64,000 nt of DNA, taken from positions 91,690,968-91,754,967 of the forward strand of contig NC_064830.1 in NCBI RefSeq assembly GCF_024166365.1, in the 5' to 3' direction. Made by a program: the position numbers and the translations under genes. Below the pieces are notes generated by a model that worked only from the letters and a program-made list of their open reading frames with translations, was not told the DNA's origin and made no database searches. Shown here piece after piece: positions 21,361-59,093 of the stretch (its first letter is position 1; each line of letters starts with the position of its first letter). This DNA comes from Elephas maximus indicus (lineage: Eukaryota; Chordata; Mammalia; Proboscidea; Elephantidae).

Positions 21361-24300
21361 TTATCGAGGTCCAAGCACGGCCAGGGCTGAGAGGAAGAGG
21401 ATGAGGATGGGGTGGGTGTGAAAACCAACAGGCGTCCCCCCACTCCTGCTCCTGCCCTGGTTGTGGCGAGAACCACCACCTCCTCCTTTGCCCCCAGGGC
21501 TGTCCCTTCGAGGAGGGCGAGGAGGCCGAGCTGGGGGGGCCACAGCTGCTGTCCCAGCCATCCAGTCATCGGCGTAGTGCTGCCCACCTCCAGAGCCACT
21601 GCCGTCCTCATCTGCAGGAAGGGAAAGGGACAGAAACAGACACAAGCAGCAAAGAAGTAGAGGGAGACAGAGGGAGGGAGACACACACAAGCAGGGAGAA
21701 AGACAAAGTAAGATAAAGACAGAAAGAGAGAAACACCGCAAAGAGAAACATATATAGACAGAGAGGTGAGGGAGGGAGGAAGACAATTACAGGGAGGAAG
21801 ACAATTACAGGGAGAAAGGGAGGGCAGATGAGAGAGAAAGAGAGAGAAATCAGACAGACACAGGAATGAGAGAAAGTGATGAGAGGCAGGAACAGAAACA
21901 ATGAGACAGACAGAACAAGAGAGACAGATGGGGAGACAGGATAAACAGGAAAAGAGAGAACACACAGAGACAGAAGCAGAGAGCAGACGGGTGTGTGTGG
22001 GGGGGACAAGGACACAGAGACAGAAGGAGGAAGGGAGTAAAAATATGAATATCTGTACCTTGCTCCTCTGGCAGACTCTTCACATACACGCAGACACACA
22101 CACAGCTTCCCCACCTCCCTCAGGTTGCCCGCCCTCCCCATTTTCCCACTGCCCTTTTTGCCCATTGTAAGAAGCTTCCCACTGTTCAGTAAGAATGTTT
22201 TCGTGTCTTCCCCACTGGGTCGTGAACTCAAGAGTAGAGATCCTCTCATTGGTCGCTTATTCTCCGACCCTTGAGGAGAGAGCTCAATAAAGGCTCGTTA
22301 AAGGAATGTGTGAGAGAGTGAATAAATTAATGCTATCTAAAACTCAGTGCCGTCTTCTAGAGGGTCGCTATGAGTCGAAATCGACTCGACAACTGTTTTT
22401 CTTGTTTTTTTTTTTTTTTGGTTTTACCTAAGAAGAGTCCAGAAAAGCGAGTCTGGGAACTGGGAGCCCGGGGGAGGGACTCAACAGGCTGTGGGCGGTG
22501 CTTGGGGTCCGGGGGTTAGCCCAGTCCAACCGGGTTGGGTGGAGCTCAGGACCCCGGGCGGGACGCTGAGAGGCCCTCAGGGTGCCCTGGCGTCTTACCC
22601 GCGTCTTGCAGGTCCAGGTCGTGCCCGAGGGCGGCTGCCCTCATCCTGGCTGTGGCTGCCCGGAGCTGCAGCCGCCGTCTGCGTGTCGGGAGGTCGGGGC
22701 CCGAGACATCCACCTCCAGCTCTGGGTTGTTGAGCTGCTCGGCCAGGGAGCCCCCGACGATGGGCGGCAGGTACCTGCAAGCAGAGCAGGCCCGAGGGCT
22801 CATGCTCGGCCCGCGCGGCCCGCCCTCCCCCGGGGTCTGCCCCGCCGCCCGCCGGCCCGCGGACTCTCACCGGCCTCGCCCCGCTCCGGTCCAGCAGGGC
22901 GCCGCCTCCTGCGAGATGTCCGCTGCCATGCGGCGGTCCCCGCACACCGTCAGGGGCAGCCCGGCCCAGAAGCCCCTCACCCGGCCCAGCCGATCGCGGA
23001 GCTCCCACACCTGGGATTGCGAGAGAAGGGCGGGCTGGAGATGAGCGCTGCCGCGGACCGCGCCCCGCCCGCCGGCCCAAACTCACCAGCCGGGGCAGGT
23101 TAGTGCCCGCTGCCGTGGTGGGTCGCTCCTCCTCGGCCGCCGATGTCCAGAGCCGGCCCGCCTCTTCCCGGGGAGCCGGGGCTCGGCGGGTGCGGGCCGG
23201 CGCCGGGTAGGGGCCCCCGCACCCCTGAAACACCTACGGCACAGGGAAGAGGGAGCGCATCTCATGGCTGGTCTCTGCCCCATCTGTCTCTCTCACTGCA
23301 CCTGAACCCACCCACAGTCTCCCCTAGACTATCTCCCCTAACACCCACAGCCTCCTCTGGAAGCCCAGGCTCCCCAGATACACTACACTGTCTCCCTGAC
23401 ATCCCACATGGTCCCCCCACCTCCCCAGGCTCTCACCTCCACCCTTCTCTTCCCTGTATCTGGGCTTACACCCCACACTGTCCCTACACTTCCAGGCTCT
23501 CATCTCCATCCTCCTCTCCCAGTACCTGGGCTGAAACCCTCTACTGTCATCCCCCCAAGGCTGACACCCCTACCCATCTCTCCCCTGTACCTGCGCTGAC
23601 ACCCCCACGCTGTTTTCCTGCAGAAACATCAAACCCTCAGAGATCTTCACCCCAATGGACTCAGCTGCCAGCTCAAAGGAAAACGGACCCTGGAGTCTCT
23701 CAGCCAGGAGCAGGAGTGCATCTTGAAGGAGGGGAAAAAGGGAAAGAGTAAAATGAGGGGACAGCCACAGATATACACTGAATTAGGCTTTTCCCACAAA
23801 CCCTCACTCGGGCCTTAGAGGAAGCAGCAAGGTGTTGGGTGGAGAGAAACTGAGATGAGAAGAGTTCCCTTCCTATGCCCCCCCAACCAAAATCTGGCTT
23901 TAGACTCACCCCCACCCACTCCCACCCGCTCCCTATGCAGACACTCCTTGGCTTACTCCCTCTCAAGCTTTCCTGATCCCCTCACCCAGATAGCCCCCCC
24001 AGTCAGGATCCAGTCCCCCGCCGCTGAGACAGCCACGGGCCACATTGAGGCAGAAGCCCCGGCAGGGTGGAAGAGAGGGGACCCCTCGGCAAAGAGGGCA
24101 GCCAGTCAGACGCATGACAGCCCGGCTGCAGCCTTCGGACACCGACACCTGGGGACAGAGAGCATGGTGGAGTCATCCACAAACACCATGGCTGCCTTCA
24201 GCCCAGCTTGGCACTGGGCATAGAGGGAAATCAAATATACCGCCCCACCTTGCCCAGGCTCCTGGTCATGTGGAGAACTGGACATGAGCATCTAGGATGA

Positions 24301-27300
24301 GTGACCCATGTGGTGGTGGGAAAGACCACAAGACCACCATAGCTTTAAGGTGGGGGTCCTAGGGGCCAGTCAGAGACTCCTTCATGGGAGTAGTGGAGCT
24401 AGAGAGGCAGTGGGGGGGGAGGGGTCTGAGAAAAGGTGGAAGGACAAGAGTGAGCCCATCATGGTTAGGGAGGTGGGAGGCAGTGAGGAGGGCTGGCTGG
24501 CAGGAGGGGAAAACATATAGGAAGTAACAAGAGAGAAGACTGGGAGGTTAGGGAGAAGACAGGCAGTAGAAAGGAGGGCTTGAAGGCCAAGCAAGGAATC
24601 TGGCCTTCAGCAGCAGGGAAAGGGGAGCCACCGAGGGGTCCTGGGGGATACCAGGAGGGTCGATAATCCAAGCTTGGGCACCCCTGGGGGCTGATGGGGG
24701 TATGAGTCATCAGAGGGCAGAAGGTCAGAAATCATGGATCATGACCCAAGGGACACTTCATTCTGACTCTTCTTCCTTCCTGAATTACCCAGGGACACCA
24801 GGGCCTGGAGGCCTCTCCTGCCAGCTGGCATCTGACTTTTCTTCATCTGACTTTTCTGCCTCTCCCTCCCTGGCCCTGTCCATACTCAGGCTCCCTCTAA
24901 CCTTAAGTGCTGTGCTGACCACATCTCTTCCAGTTGCCAGGCCCTGGATAAGAGCACGGGCAGCCACGAGAGCACGAGTTATCTGGAGAAGGGGAGAGAA
25001 GGTGAGAAAAACCACAGAGTCGTCATGGGTCAGTCAAGACTGAAGCCAAGAGACTGCACCAAGGGCATGACAAGAACAGGCTAGGTTTGCAGGGTTATCT
25101 GGGGGGAGGGAGTGGTTAGGAATGTTAGGTGGCAGAGGAAGCTAGGTTTGAGAGGCCCACAGGAATTACAGTCTAGAAGGATCAAGGGGAACCAGACTTG
25201 GGAAGATATGGAGAATTATCTCATGCAGCATTTAGAGATAAGAACATGGTGTATCAGAACAAACATTGAACTTGAAGACCTGGCTGAGAGACACAACTCT
25301 AGGACCATCTGTGAGACCCTAACCTCTGGGAGCCTCAGTCTTCTCATCTGAAAATTGGGATATCTCTATCTATCTTGCAGAAGTAGGATGACAGTTAAAT
25401 GCGGTAATATAAATGAAAAATAGTTCGGCTGCTAACCAAAAGGTCAGCAGTTCAGATGCACCAGGTGCTCCTTGGAAATCCTGTGGGGCAGTTCTACTCT
25501 GTCCTATAGGGTTGCTATGAGCCAGAATCGACTCAAGGGCAACAAGTTTTTTTTTTTTTTTAATGATGAAAATGCTTCTTAAATAGTAAGTGCCTAATTC
25601 ATGTTTAGGTAAACCAAAACAAGTCCCAATGTCATCATTAGGGGGGAGTTGGTGTAAAAGTGGTTGAGGATCAAGGCCTGGTGAGTGGGTCAGTGATTTG
25701 TATGAAACTAGGGCACAGGATGGGGGTGGGAGGCACCCAACTGAAGGAGACTAAGATGCACTGGGTCAGCCCAGGGGTGACTGGGGCTCAGGATGAGGGC
25801 AGAGGTGGCTGCAATGCAGAATGGGGGGTCACCAGGTCAGGTGTGACTGGGGCACAAAAGGGGGGTCTGAGATCACTAGGTCAGAGGTGGCTGAAGCTCA
25901 GGCCTCAGGGCCCCTCACCTGCAGGCGGAGGCGGCGGGGTGAGTCCCCGAAGGGCTGCAGAGAGCCATCAGCAGCGGAGGCGAGGCGGGTGAGGCAGAGC
26001 AGGTAGTCAGGGGGGAAGCTGTACTGTGGGTGCAGCAGGGGGAACGCTCTCTCCAGGAGCTGTGCCCAGAAATCAGCCAAGGTGTCATCCAACCCCCCAC
26101 TTGCCCCCCCATAGTGGCCCCGCAGCCGAGAGAACAAGCCACTGAAAATGGGGGCGTGCTGGGCATACAGGCGGCCGTAGGAGCGGGAGAAGAGCTGGGC
26201 CAGGGAGCGCTCAGATGCAGAGAGCAGCTCCCGAAAAAACTCTGTGGCAAATGCAAAGAAGGGATGTGAGGTGGGGGTGAAGCCAGAGAAGGATGGAAAA
26301 GTGAAAGGACAGAGACAGGAGGAGGTGGGGTAGGGGAGACAAAAGACAAGTGAATTAGAAACTAAGCAACTCTCAGAGACCTGGCCAGGCTGGGAATAAG
26401 GGGACAGGGCCCTGGAGAGAGCCTGGGGTGATGATGGGGAGCTAAGCCAGGGCCGGGGAGGGAAGGGGAGAGGGGCTTAGGGATGGAGTAAGGAGTGGGG
26501 ATAGGATGCTTGCTGGGGCCATGAGCAGAGAGGTGTGAGGCCGGTTTGAGGATCCCAGGCCCTCACCATCAAATTTTCTGTGCCGGGCAGCCAGCGTGTG
26601 AACCAGGAAGGAGCCACTCTCCTCCACCAAGCCTCGGAAGGTGTCCTCAGTCTCCCTGGTCAGCCTCTGCTCTGTCTCACTGGAACAGCAAGTATACTCC
26701 TGGGGACAGATCCGGAGGTGCTCACCTGGACAGAGAGACACACAGGAATGATGGGATGTGGTATCATGAAATTCCTCCTTCTCTCACCTATCTCTGGGGG
26801 TTCTCCCTTTCCTTCCACTTGTCTGGTCTCTTTGCCATTGTCTGTCCCATCATCCCCACCTGACCATATCCCCTTCTTATTGTCTCCTCACCCATCCCAA
26901 ATCCACTCCCATAAGCCATGGGATCATCTGCCCTGAGGAACAGATGAGTCACGGGGGGTCCTCAGGTAACCCTCCCCAACATCCCACACCCTAGGGTTCT
27001 AAGAACTCATAAAACAGCTTCTATGGGATGAAGAATGGGGTTTGGACTGATGGAGTTACTTGGTGAGCAAAAAAGTATTATCATGGAAGGGCCTCATGAA
27101 GACAGGGAGGGGAACTTATTGGGCTGTGGGGGGGTGCTAATTACTAAAAAGGGGCTCCTGGTGTGGGGGTGGAGTAAGAACTATTGTGTGAATAGTAGAA
27201 TTACTGTGATCCTGATAATGAAGTTACAAGAAGAAAACTAACGTTACTATGGGATTGAAGATTATTATAACGGTTACTCTGAAAGAGAAGAGAGTTATTG

Positions 27301-27536
27301 TGAGGTGGGGAGAACCAGCCCCTGGCCCCCCCCGCCCCCCCCCCATTTCTCTACTCTTCTTTCTCCTCACCTGAGATGAGAGCGGGAGGGAGTAAGCTTA
27401 AGCTATATCCCCGAGCCCCAAGCACCTGCCGGGTCTCAGCGCAACTCCGGGTGGCCTTTGCCTCACTCCCGGGTCCGAGACCAGAACCGGGACACAGAGG
27501 CAGCAGCAGAAGCAGGAGAGGTCGCAGCGCGTACAT
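21361..27536 (-). CDS. GPC2: GPC2, glypican-2 heparan sulfate proteoglycan
   Basis: Ten coding exons on the minus strand: 27371-27536, 26567-26725, 25919-26241, 24902-24982, 23986-24148, 23591-23721, 23087-23233, 22871-23010, 22599-22774 and 21361-21611. Total 1737 bases, 578 residues (human 579 as I recall). A Leu-rich signal peptide covers about residues 1-23. The Cys-rich glypican core follows ([28 protein letters not shown]). The heparan sulfate site DGSGSGGG lies near residue 500, and a Pro/Arg-rich linker leads to a hydrophobic C-terminus ([13 protein letters not shown]) typical of a GPI signal. Glypican-2 is a developing-neuron cell-surface proteoglycan that binds midkine and modulates Wnt signalling; it is re-expressed in neuroblastoma. 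The exon 4 donor (GTTAGA) is weaker than the others, and that exon is 81 bases, so skipping would keep frame. Shares a head-to-head promoter with STAG3. Confidence 0.97.
21655..22045. repeat. Purine-rich imperfect repeat in GPC2 intron 9
   Basis: About 390 bases of irregular GAGACAGA/GAGAGAAA units, strongly purine on the plus strand and so pyrimidine-rich in the GPC2 transcript. It is not a clean microsatellite. Confidence 0.85.
22345..22428 (+). mobile_element. AfroSINE 3' fragment
   Basis: Only the tail is present: 'gggtcgctatgagtcgaaat', 'cgactcgacaac', then a T-run. Confidence 0.75.
23390..23620. repeat. About 66-bp tandem repeat over the GPC2 exon 6 splice donor
   Basis: Three aligned units carry 'gtacctgcgctga' (23587-23599), 'gtacctgggctga' (23522-23534) and 'gtatctgggctta' (23456-23468), spaced 65 and 66 bases. 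The first overlaps the exon 6 end and its 5' splice site; the others lie downstream in intron 6. A fainter fourth unit may lie near 23375-23400. Confidence 0.75.
25240..25424 (+). repeat. MIR SINE in GPC2 intron 3
   Basis: Degraded MIR: 'gagcctcagtcttctcatct', then 'gaaaattgggat'. An AfroSINE adjoins it. Confidence 0.65.
25425..25562 (+). mobile_element. AfroSINE, 5' truncated
   Basis: Starts inside the tRNA-like head ('ttcggctgctaaccaaaagg'), then the body and RTE-like tail, ending in a T-run. Confidence 0.85.
27325..27344. repeat. C-run in GPC2 intron 1
   Basis: Nearly pure C tract with one G, about 27 bases downstream (in the transcript) of the GPC2 exon 1 donor. It is a G-run in the pre-mRNA. 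Confidence 0.9.
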
Positions 27537-28340
27537 CGCCGCAGCCGTCCTTGGACGGCAAAGTGGATCCAGAGGAGGAAAAAAGAGACGCCCGAATTCG
27601 GGAATACGGCTCTCAGCCGCGGGACCGCTCTGCCGTCCAGAGAAAGAGCGCGACCCTCCAAAAACTGAACACAGAGCACGATAGATGGACTAGGCGGCAT
27701 CTGCGGAGACAATGGGAGCGGGGAGCCGGACAGGGGCGGGGCTCGAGATTGGGCCGGGCCAATGATGGCAAAGAGCCGGCTTCAGGGGCGGGGTCAAGGG
27801 AGAAATTAAGCCAATATAATGGGGAAGCTCGGCAGGGAGGCGGGACACAGCCAAAGTAACGAGGTAGGCGAGGTAGAGGCGTGGTCTTTCTCAGGGGCGT
27901 GGCGATTGTGATCGAAAGGCGGGGCCTGGGTGGAACCCAACCTATGGCAGTAGAGAAACCGGATAGAAGGGTTATTAATATTCCGGTTCCGATGGAGCTG
28001 GGGCGGGGTGGAGCAGGGCTAAGGCGCGGCTGCAGGCGCAACCCAACCCACGTGACGGGGAGGCACGCCTGAGAGCTCGTGGCTACACGAGGCTGAGGGA
28101 CTGGCGGGACTGGAACGTGAGGAGCACGAGCTTCCGGACTCCCAAGCCTCGCGACAGTTACTAGCCTTTGGGGGAGCCGTTGGGTTTGCGTCTGCGCACA
28201 GCACGCCTCGTGCCTTCCCGCGTTTTTCTGGAATCTTGGGCTACGGGCAGGGAAGTGGCGGGCGCCGGGGCCAGGGCCGGGGCCGGAGGAGGCGCGACCG
28301 CAGAGACCTGAGGGACCTGAGGCGGTGACCCTTCCTCAAC
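27537..28340. promoter_or_regulatory. Head-to-head GPC2/STAG3 promoter region
   Basis: About 800 bases of GC-rich DNA between the GPC2 start codon (minus) and the likely noncoding STAG3 exon 1 (plus). It holds several GC-boxes and CCAAT motifs ('gggccaatgatg', 'taagccaatata'). E2F-type cores occur at 27839-27845 and 28103-28109 (GGCGGGA) and 28215-28222 (TTCCCGCG), and an E-box CACGTG at 28049-28054. STAG3 exon 1 probably ends near 28325 ('gaggcg' then 'gtgacc'), though this is a guess. E2F6 silencing of STAG3 in somatic cells is reported in the literature. Confidence 0.65.
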
Positions 28341-28830
28341 CTTGCTTAGCCAGAAGTCGATATTCCGGGCTCAGACAGTGAGACTTCTCTTTGACCCAAG
28401 ATTATCCCCCTACCCCACACTCCCCGGCCCTGGGAATTAGAACCTCCCCTCCACTCCTCAGGGCCCCTTCACAGACACCGCGACTCCAAGCTTTAGTCCC
28501 GGAAAGACTGAGACCAATCTTCCAAACCGTCAGGAGGCTCCTCAATCCCGAGGAGTTACCCCAGGGCCACTCGTAGATACCAACTTGCCCAAAAACAGAG
28601 AACGCAAGGTTTCCTCTACGCTTTCGGAGTTTCAGGCACTATCCTAATGGCGCCTGCACCATTCTCACATCGTTAGGAGCTTCACATTCCCTTTCCTGTG
28701 AATCAGAAATGAAAGTTTGTTTTTTTGTTTTATCTTTTTACGTGTGAGCTCAATTCCCTTACACCCGGGGGTTTGCCCTTCTGATGCCTCTGGATAGGGC
28801 TCTATTTTAAACTGCTCTGGTGCTTTTCTG

Positions 28831-28995
28831 GGGAGCTCTGGTGGCGGAGTGGTTAAGAGCTCCGCTGCTAAGCAGAAAGGTCGGCGGTTCGAATCCACTT
28901 CATCGCTTCTCGGGAATCCTTTGAGGCGGCTCTAGTTTGTCCTATAGGGTCGCTGAGTCGGAATGGACTGGAGGGCAATGGGTTTGGTTTAGGGC
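28831..28995 (+). mobile_element. AfroSINE in STAG3 intron 1
   Basis: Head 'gggagctctggtggcggagt', B-box 'ggttcgaatcc', tail 'gggtcgctgagtcggaatgg'. Confidence 0.9.
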
Positions 28996-29226
28996 AGGCT
29001 GCGTTTCTCCGTTCTTGGAGAGCAGCTCCAAACCCGATGGTCAGTTTCTGGGGTGGTTGATACTTTGTTATTACTATTATTTTTAAATACTTTGTTGTTG
29101 TTATTGCTCTTACTGCTATCATTATACCAGAGCAGAAAACTTTTGGAAAGAGAGGGATTTCTCAGGGCAGGAGATGGCAAAGTGGTGTGGTAAGAGCCCT
29201 TTCTTTCTTCCCTCAGCTGGATCACC

Positions 29227-55407
<26,181 letters not shown>

Positions 55408-55795
55408 CAAGACTCTGTCCCCTTCCCCATCTCTATTCCCCACCTCAGTGACATGACCACTTGGAAAAGGCAAACAGGAGAAAGGAGTAAAATGAACCAT
55501 TCCTTCCAGGCCGCAACCCCCTGGCTTCTGAGAGGGGAAGAAGAGTTTGCCTTTCTAACCTAACCTTTCTCTCTGATGGCTTTGTTGGAATTGACACCCC
55601 ATCCTTCCTAATGCACCATAGCCCTGACCCTGTGTGTTCGAGCAGAGCACCCATCTCCTGATATGTTTGGAGTAATGTGGTGTGTGTGGGGGGAGGGGGG
55701 AACTCCCTCCATGTGTTTAATGGAAAGAAACCACAGTTTTCTTGTATTATTAGAACATATTTGCCCAGGCTGTCTTGTGCCCTAATAATTCGCTC

Positions 55796-55801
55796 AATAA
55801 A
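55796..55801 (+). terminator. STAG3 polyadenylation signal
   Basis: AATAAA about 390 bases after the stop codon, followed by a GT-rich stretch ('gctggttcctaggagctggt'). It fits a 3' end near 55820. Confidence 0.75.
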
Positions 55802-55824
55802 CATGTTCAAATCAGCTGGTTCCT

Positions 55825-57285
55825 AGGAGCTGGTTTGAGATTATTAAACTGATAGAGGTCAGGTTCTTTGTCTGCTGGTATCCTGTATACTGATGGCCCA
55901 GTGCACAGACAGGCCCCCCCGCCCCAAGCCACCCAGCGCTTTGTGTACAGGCTCTCAAGGATGTATTTCTCAGTAATTGGGAGACTGGATGGCTGGGTGA
56001 GGCAAAGGAGTTAGGGAGAGATTGGTTGCTTTTGAGTAGTTTATCTAGTGATAACAATTTAGGCCCAAATAAGGGAAGGCAGTGTTCTGACCAGCTGCAA
56101 GGTGGAGTGGGCACCTTATGAAACACCTACTCTTAGGCCAGGCCAGTCTGTGTCTTGGCAGATTTCACCTAAGGATTCCTTGCAGGGGTAATTTCATTCC
56201 CTCGAAGACACCTGTCATAATTTGGAATTTATAGAACTGTTAATACCTGTGAGTTGGGAGGAAACTTAGAAGTTACTCTAAACATCCAACCCAAAACCCA
56301 AGTCCTTGACACCTACTTCTCCTTAACCCTGCCTTCCTCCATCTGATTCTTCACCAGGTCCTCTCAAGTTGTTGTCCAGAATATATCTCTAATCTGTCTC
56401 TTCTAGTTGGTACCATCCTATTCCAAGGCACTGTCATCTCTCACCCAGAATCCCACAAAATAGCCTCTGGAAATCTGCCTCCTTGAAACTTTGACTTGTT
56501 TTTTATTCTGCTTCTTGGAGCAGCACAAAATACCTCTGTTCCCGCTTTTCCCTCTGACAAGCATTCACCCACAAGAAAACAGTTGTCACTTCTACTTTCA
56601 CTATTTTCTTCTGCAGTTTAAGTAACCCTGCAGCCTCTCCCTATGGATATGATTTCCAGTTCTTCCCCATTTTGGGTATCTGCTGAATTACAGTTTCTCA
56701 CTGTGGTCTCACAGGCTGAACACAGTCATCCACCTACTGGTCTGTGCAGAAGAAACCATTACTTAGTGTAACCAAGTCATGTCATGGCTATGTCACATTA
56801 GTCTATTTTTTGGTCAACCAGAACTATTTCTCTCCTCTTCTTTTTCCCCTTCATCTCCTCTTCCCGCCATTCTTCTCCCTCCCCCACTGCCTACTCCCAG
56901 ATAAAAGCTAGAAGTTGGGTTTGTGGGTCTTCTTTTGGGAACTTAGCCCATTAGTGGCCTGGGAGATGCCAGCCTGGTCAGAGATCTTTAGCCTGTTTTC
57001 AGGTGGTACAGCGCCAAGGAGAGAAGTTTTTTTCATGGGATCTGAGAACACAGTGGGAGAATTTAGGAGTTAAGTATGGAGGTCACTAAGGATCCTGGAG
57101 GGTAAGGATTCCGAATCATTTAAATACTAGCCAAGCTAAGGGTACTTCACAAGATCAAAAGAAAAACTTGGAGGCTTCGCGTAAATATGGATATTTATTT
57201 GAAGCCAGACAGCCCAGTGTGGTGGATCAAACCCCAGTCTTAGAACCTGTGGAAGCTTTATACATGCTCCCCAAATTATATGAAC
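55825..57285. other. Intergenic DNA downstream of STAG3
   Basis: No gene seen. 56250-56560 has phrases like diverged ancient repeats ('ctctaatctgtctcttctag', 'ctggaaatctgcctccttga'), but I cannot name a family. Confidence 0.4.
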
Positions 57286-57289
57286 TCCT

Positions 57290-57765
57290 TATTGTGCAGT
57301 TGGATCTGGTCTATGTGATTGTTTCACCAGTAGAATATGATAGAAGTGATGATATGCCAGTTTTCAGGCCAAAATCATGAAAGAAACTGGCAGCTTCCAC
57401 TTCCAGTCTCTTGAGATGCTCCCTCTTGGAACTCGGTTACCTTGCTGTGAGAAATCCCAAGCAGCCACATGGAGGGGCCAAGTGTAGTGTTCCAGCCAGC
57501 AGCCTAGCTGACATCCCAGCTAGCATTCAGCGTCATCCACCAGCCTTCTGAATAAACCTTCAGATGATTGCCACCCCAAGCTTTTGAGCCTTCCCAGCTG
57601 AGGCCCCAGGCATCAGGAAACAGACAGTCCTTCCCTGTGCCCTTTCCAAACTCCAGATCTGTAGAATCCACGAGCATAATAAAAAGGTGGTGGGCCGTAT
57701 CACTAAGTTTGGGGTGGTTTGTTATGTAGCAACAGTAACTGCAACAGAACCGTGGAGCCATAGAC
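57290..57765 (+). mobile_element. MLT1-like MaLR (ERVL-type) LTR fossil
   Basis: Solitary LTR-like sequence of the mammalian apparent LTR retrotransposon class: 'agaagtgatgatatgccagt' near the start, a polyadenylation-like 'gagcataataaaaag' near 57675 and the typical 3' end 'gggtggtttgttatgtagca'. No internal region was recognised. It is broken and ancient, at the level expected for early placental insertions. Confidence 0.6.
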
Positions 57766-57949
57766 TCCAGAAGTTTGAGGAACTTTATCAGGTAAAAAAA
57801 AATGTATTTATAGATTCTATAAACATACTAGTTTGACACATTGTAATATATAAAAATGTAGTGGATGAGTTAATGATGAAGTAAACATTTTAAAATATTT
57901 TATCAGTAGTACAGAATACCTTTTTGCCCCACAAAAACTTTTTTAGTTA

Positions 57950-58110
57950 AGACGTCAGTGCTACGTAAAACAATCTATAAATTCAACGCAATCTCCATCA
58001 ACGTTCCAATAGCCTTTGCAGAAACGGAAAAGGCAATCCTCCCATTTATATGGAAGGTCAGGGGACCTGGAATAGCTAAAAGCAATCTTGGAGAATAAAG
58101 AGCAAAGTGA
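57950..58110 (+). mobile_element. LINE-1 ORF2 fragment
   Basis: 'aatctataaattcaacgcaa' and 'ccatttatatggaaggtcag' match the ORF2 region where LINE-1 proteins read 'IYKFNAI' and 'PFIWK'. Short; ends near 'ttggagaataaagagcaa'. Confidence 0.65.
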
Positions 58111-58907
58111 TGAGTAAACACTGTTGAAATCATGGCTTAATATTTTGTGAAATTCTGGTTGAAAGTTCAGTTTATTTTGATAGTTTTGTTTTTTGATGGT
58201 ACAAATAAATACAAAACAGTTTTGCCAATTTAACAGTTTCTACGTAATTCAGCAACGTTGATTATACTCTTCATGTTGTGCAACCCTCATCCCTATCTTT
58301 TTCCTAATTATCCTGCCACCATTAACATAAATGTACACTCCTCAAGCAGAAACTCACTTCTCCTTCCCTCCCACCCCTGGTAACCACTAATAAGCTTTGA
58401 TTTCTTTGTAGTGCTTATTGCATATAGTGAGGTTATACAGTATTTGTGACTGACTTATGTAGCTGAGCATGATGTTTTCAGGGTTCATCCATGTTGTGGG
58501 GTGCGTCACGACCTCATTTCTCTTTATGGCTGAATAATGGTCCATTGTAGGTATATACCACATTTTGTTTATTCATTCATCTGTTGATGGACATTTAGGT
58601 TTCCAGATTTTAGCTATTGAGAAAAGTGCTGAACCTGAGCATTGGTGTACAGGTTTCTGTTGTGGGCATAGACCTAGGATTGGGATTACTGGGTCTTAGG
58701 ATAGTTCCATGTTCCTTTTGAGGAGCCACCAAAGTTTTCCATAGCAACTGCACCATGTTGCATTCCCACCAGCAGTGGGTGAGGGTTCCAGTTTCTCCAC
58801 ATCCTCTCCAACACCTCGTGTTTAATTTTTTTGATCATTGCCATTCTAACAGGGGGTGAGGTGGTATCTTACTGTGGTTTTGATTTGCATCTTAATGGCC
58901 AGTGAAG

Positions 58908-59075
58908 AATCCCTAGTGGCATAGTGGTTAAGAGCTCATTTGCTAACCAAAAGGTCAGCAGTTTGAATCCACCAGCTGCTTCTTGGAAACCCTATGGGGC
59001 AGTTCTACTCTGTCGTACAGGGTTGCTATGAGTCGAAATCGACTTGACAGCAACAGGTTTGAGTTTTTTTGTTTG
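58908..59075 (+). mobile_element. AfroSINE
   Basis: Head 'gaatccctagtggcatagtg', B-box 'agtttgaatcc', tail 'gctatgagtcgaaatcgact', then a T/G-rich end. Inserted in LINE-1. Confidence 0.9.
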
Positions 59076-59093
59076 TTTGGTTTAATGGCTAAT

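Noticed and set aside
22535-23233. Plus-strand open frames of 170-200 codons over GPC2 exons 7-9
   Set aside because: They are shadows of GC-rich GPC2 exons; the minus strand carries the conserved glypican frame with proper splice sites.
25660-25992. 110-codon frame over GPC2 exon 3 edge
   Set aside because: Built on a repeated 'ggggtgactggggctcagga'-like intronic stretch and the antisense of exon 3.
57168-57380. 70-codon frame downstream of STAG3 as a small gene
   Set aside because: It overlaps the start of an MLT1-like LTR fossil and has no supporting motif.
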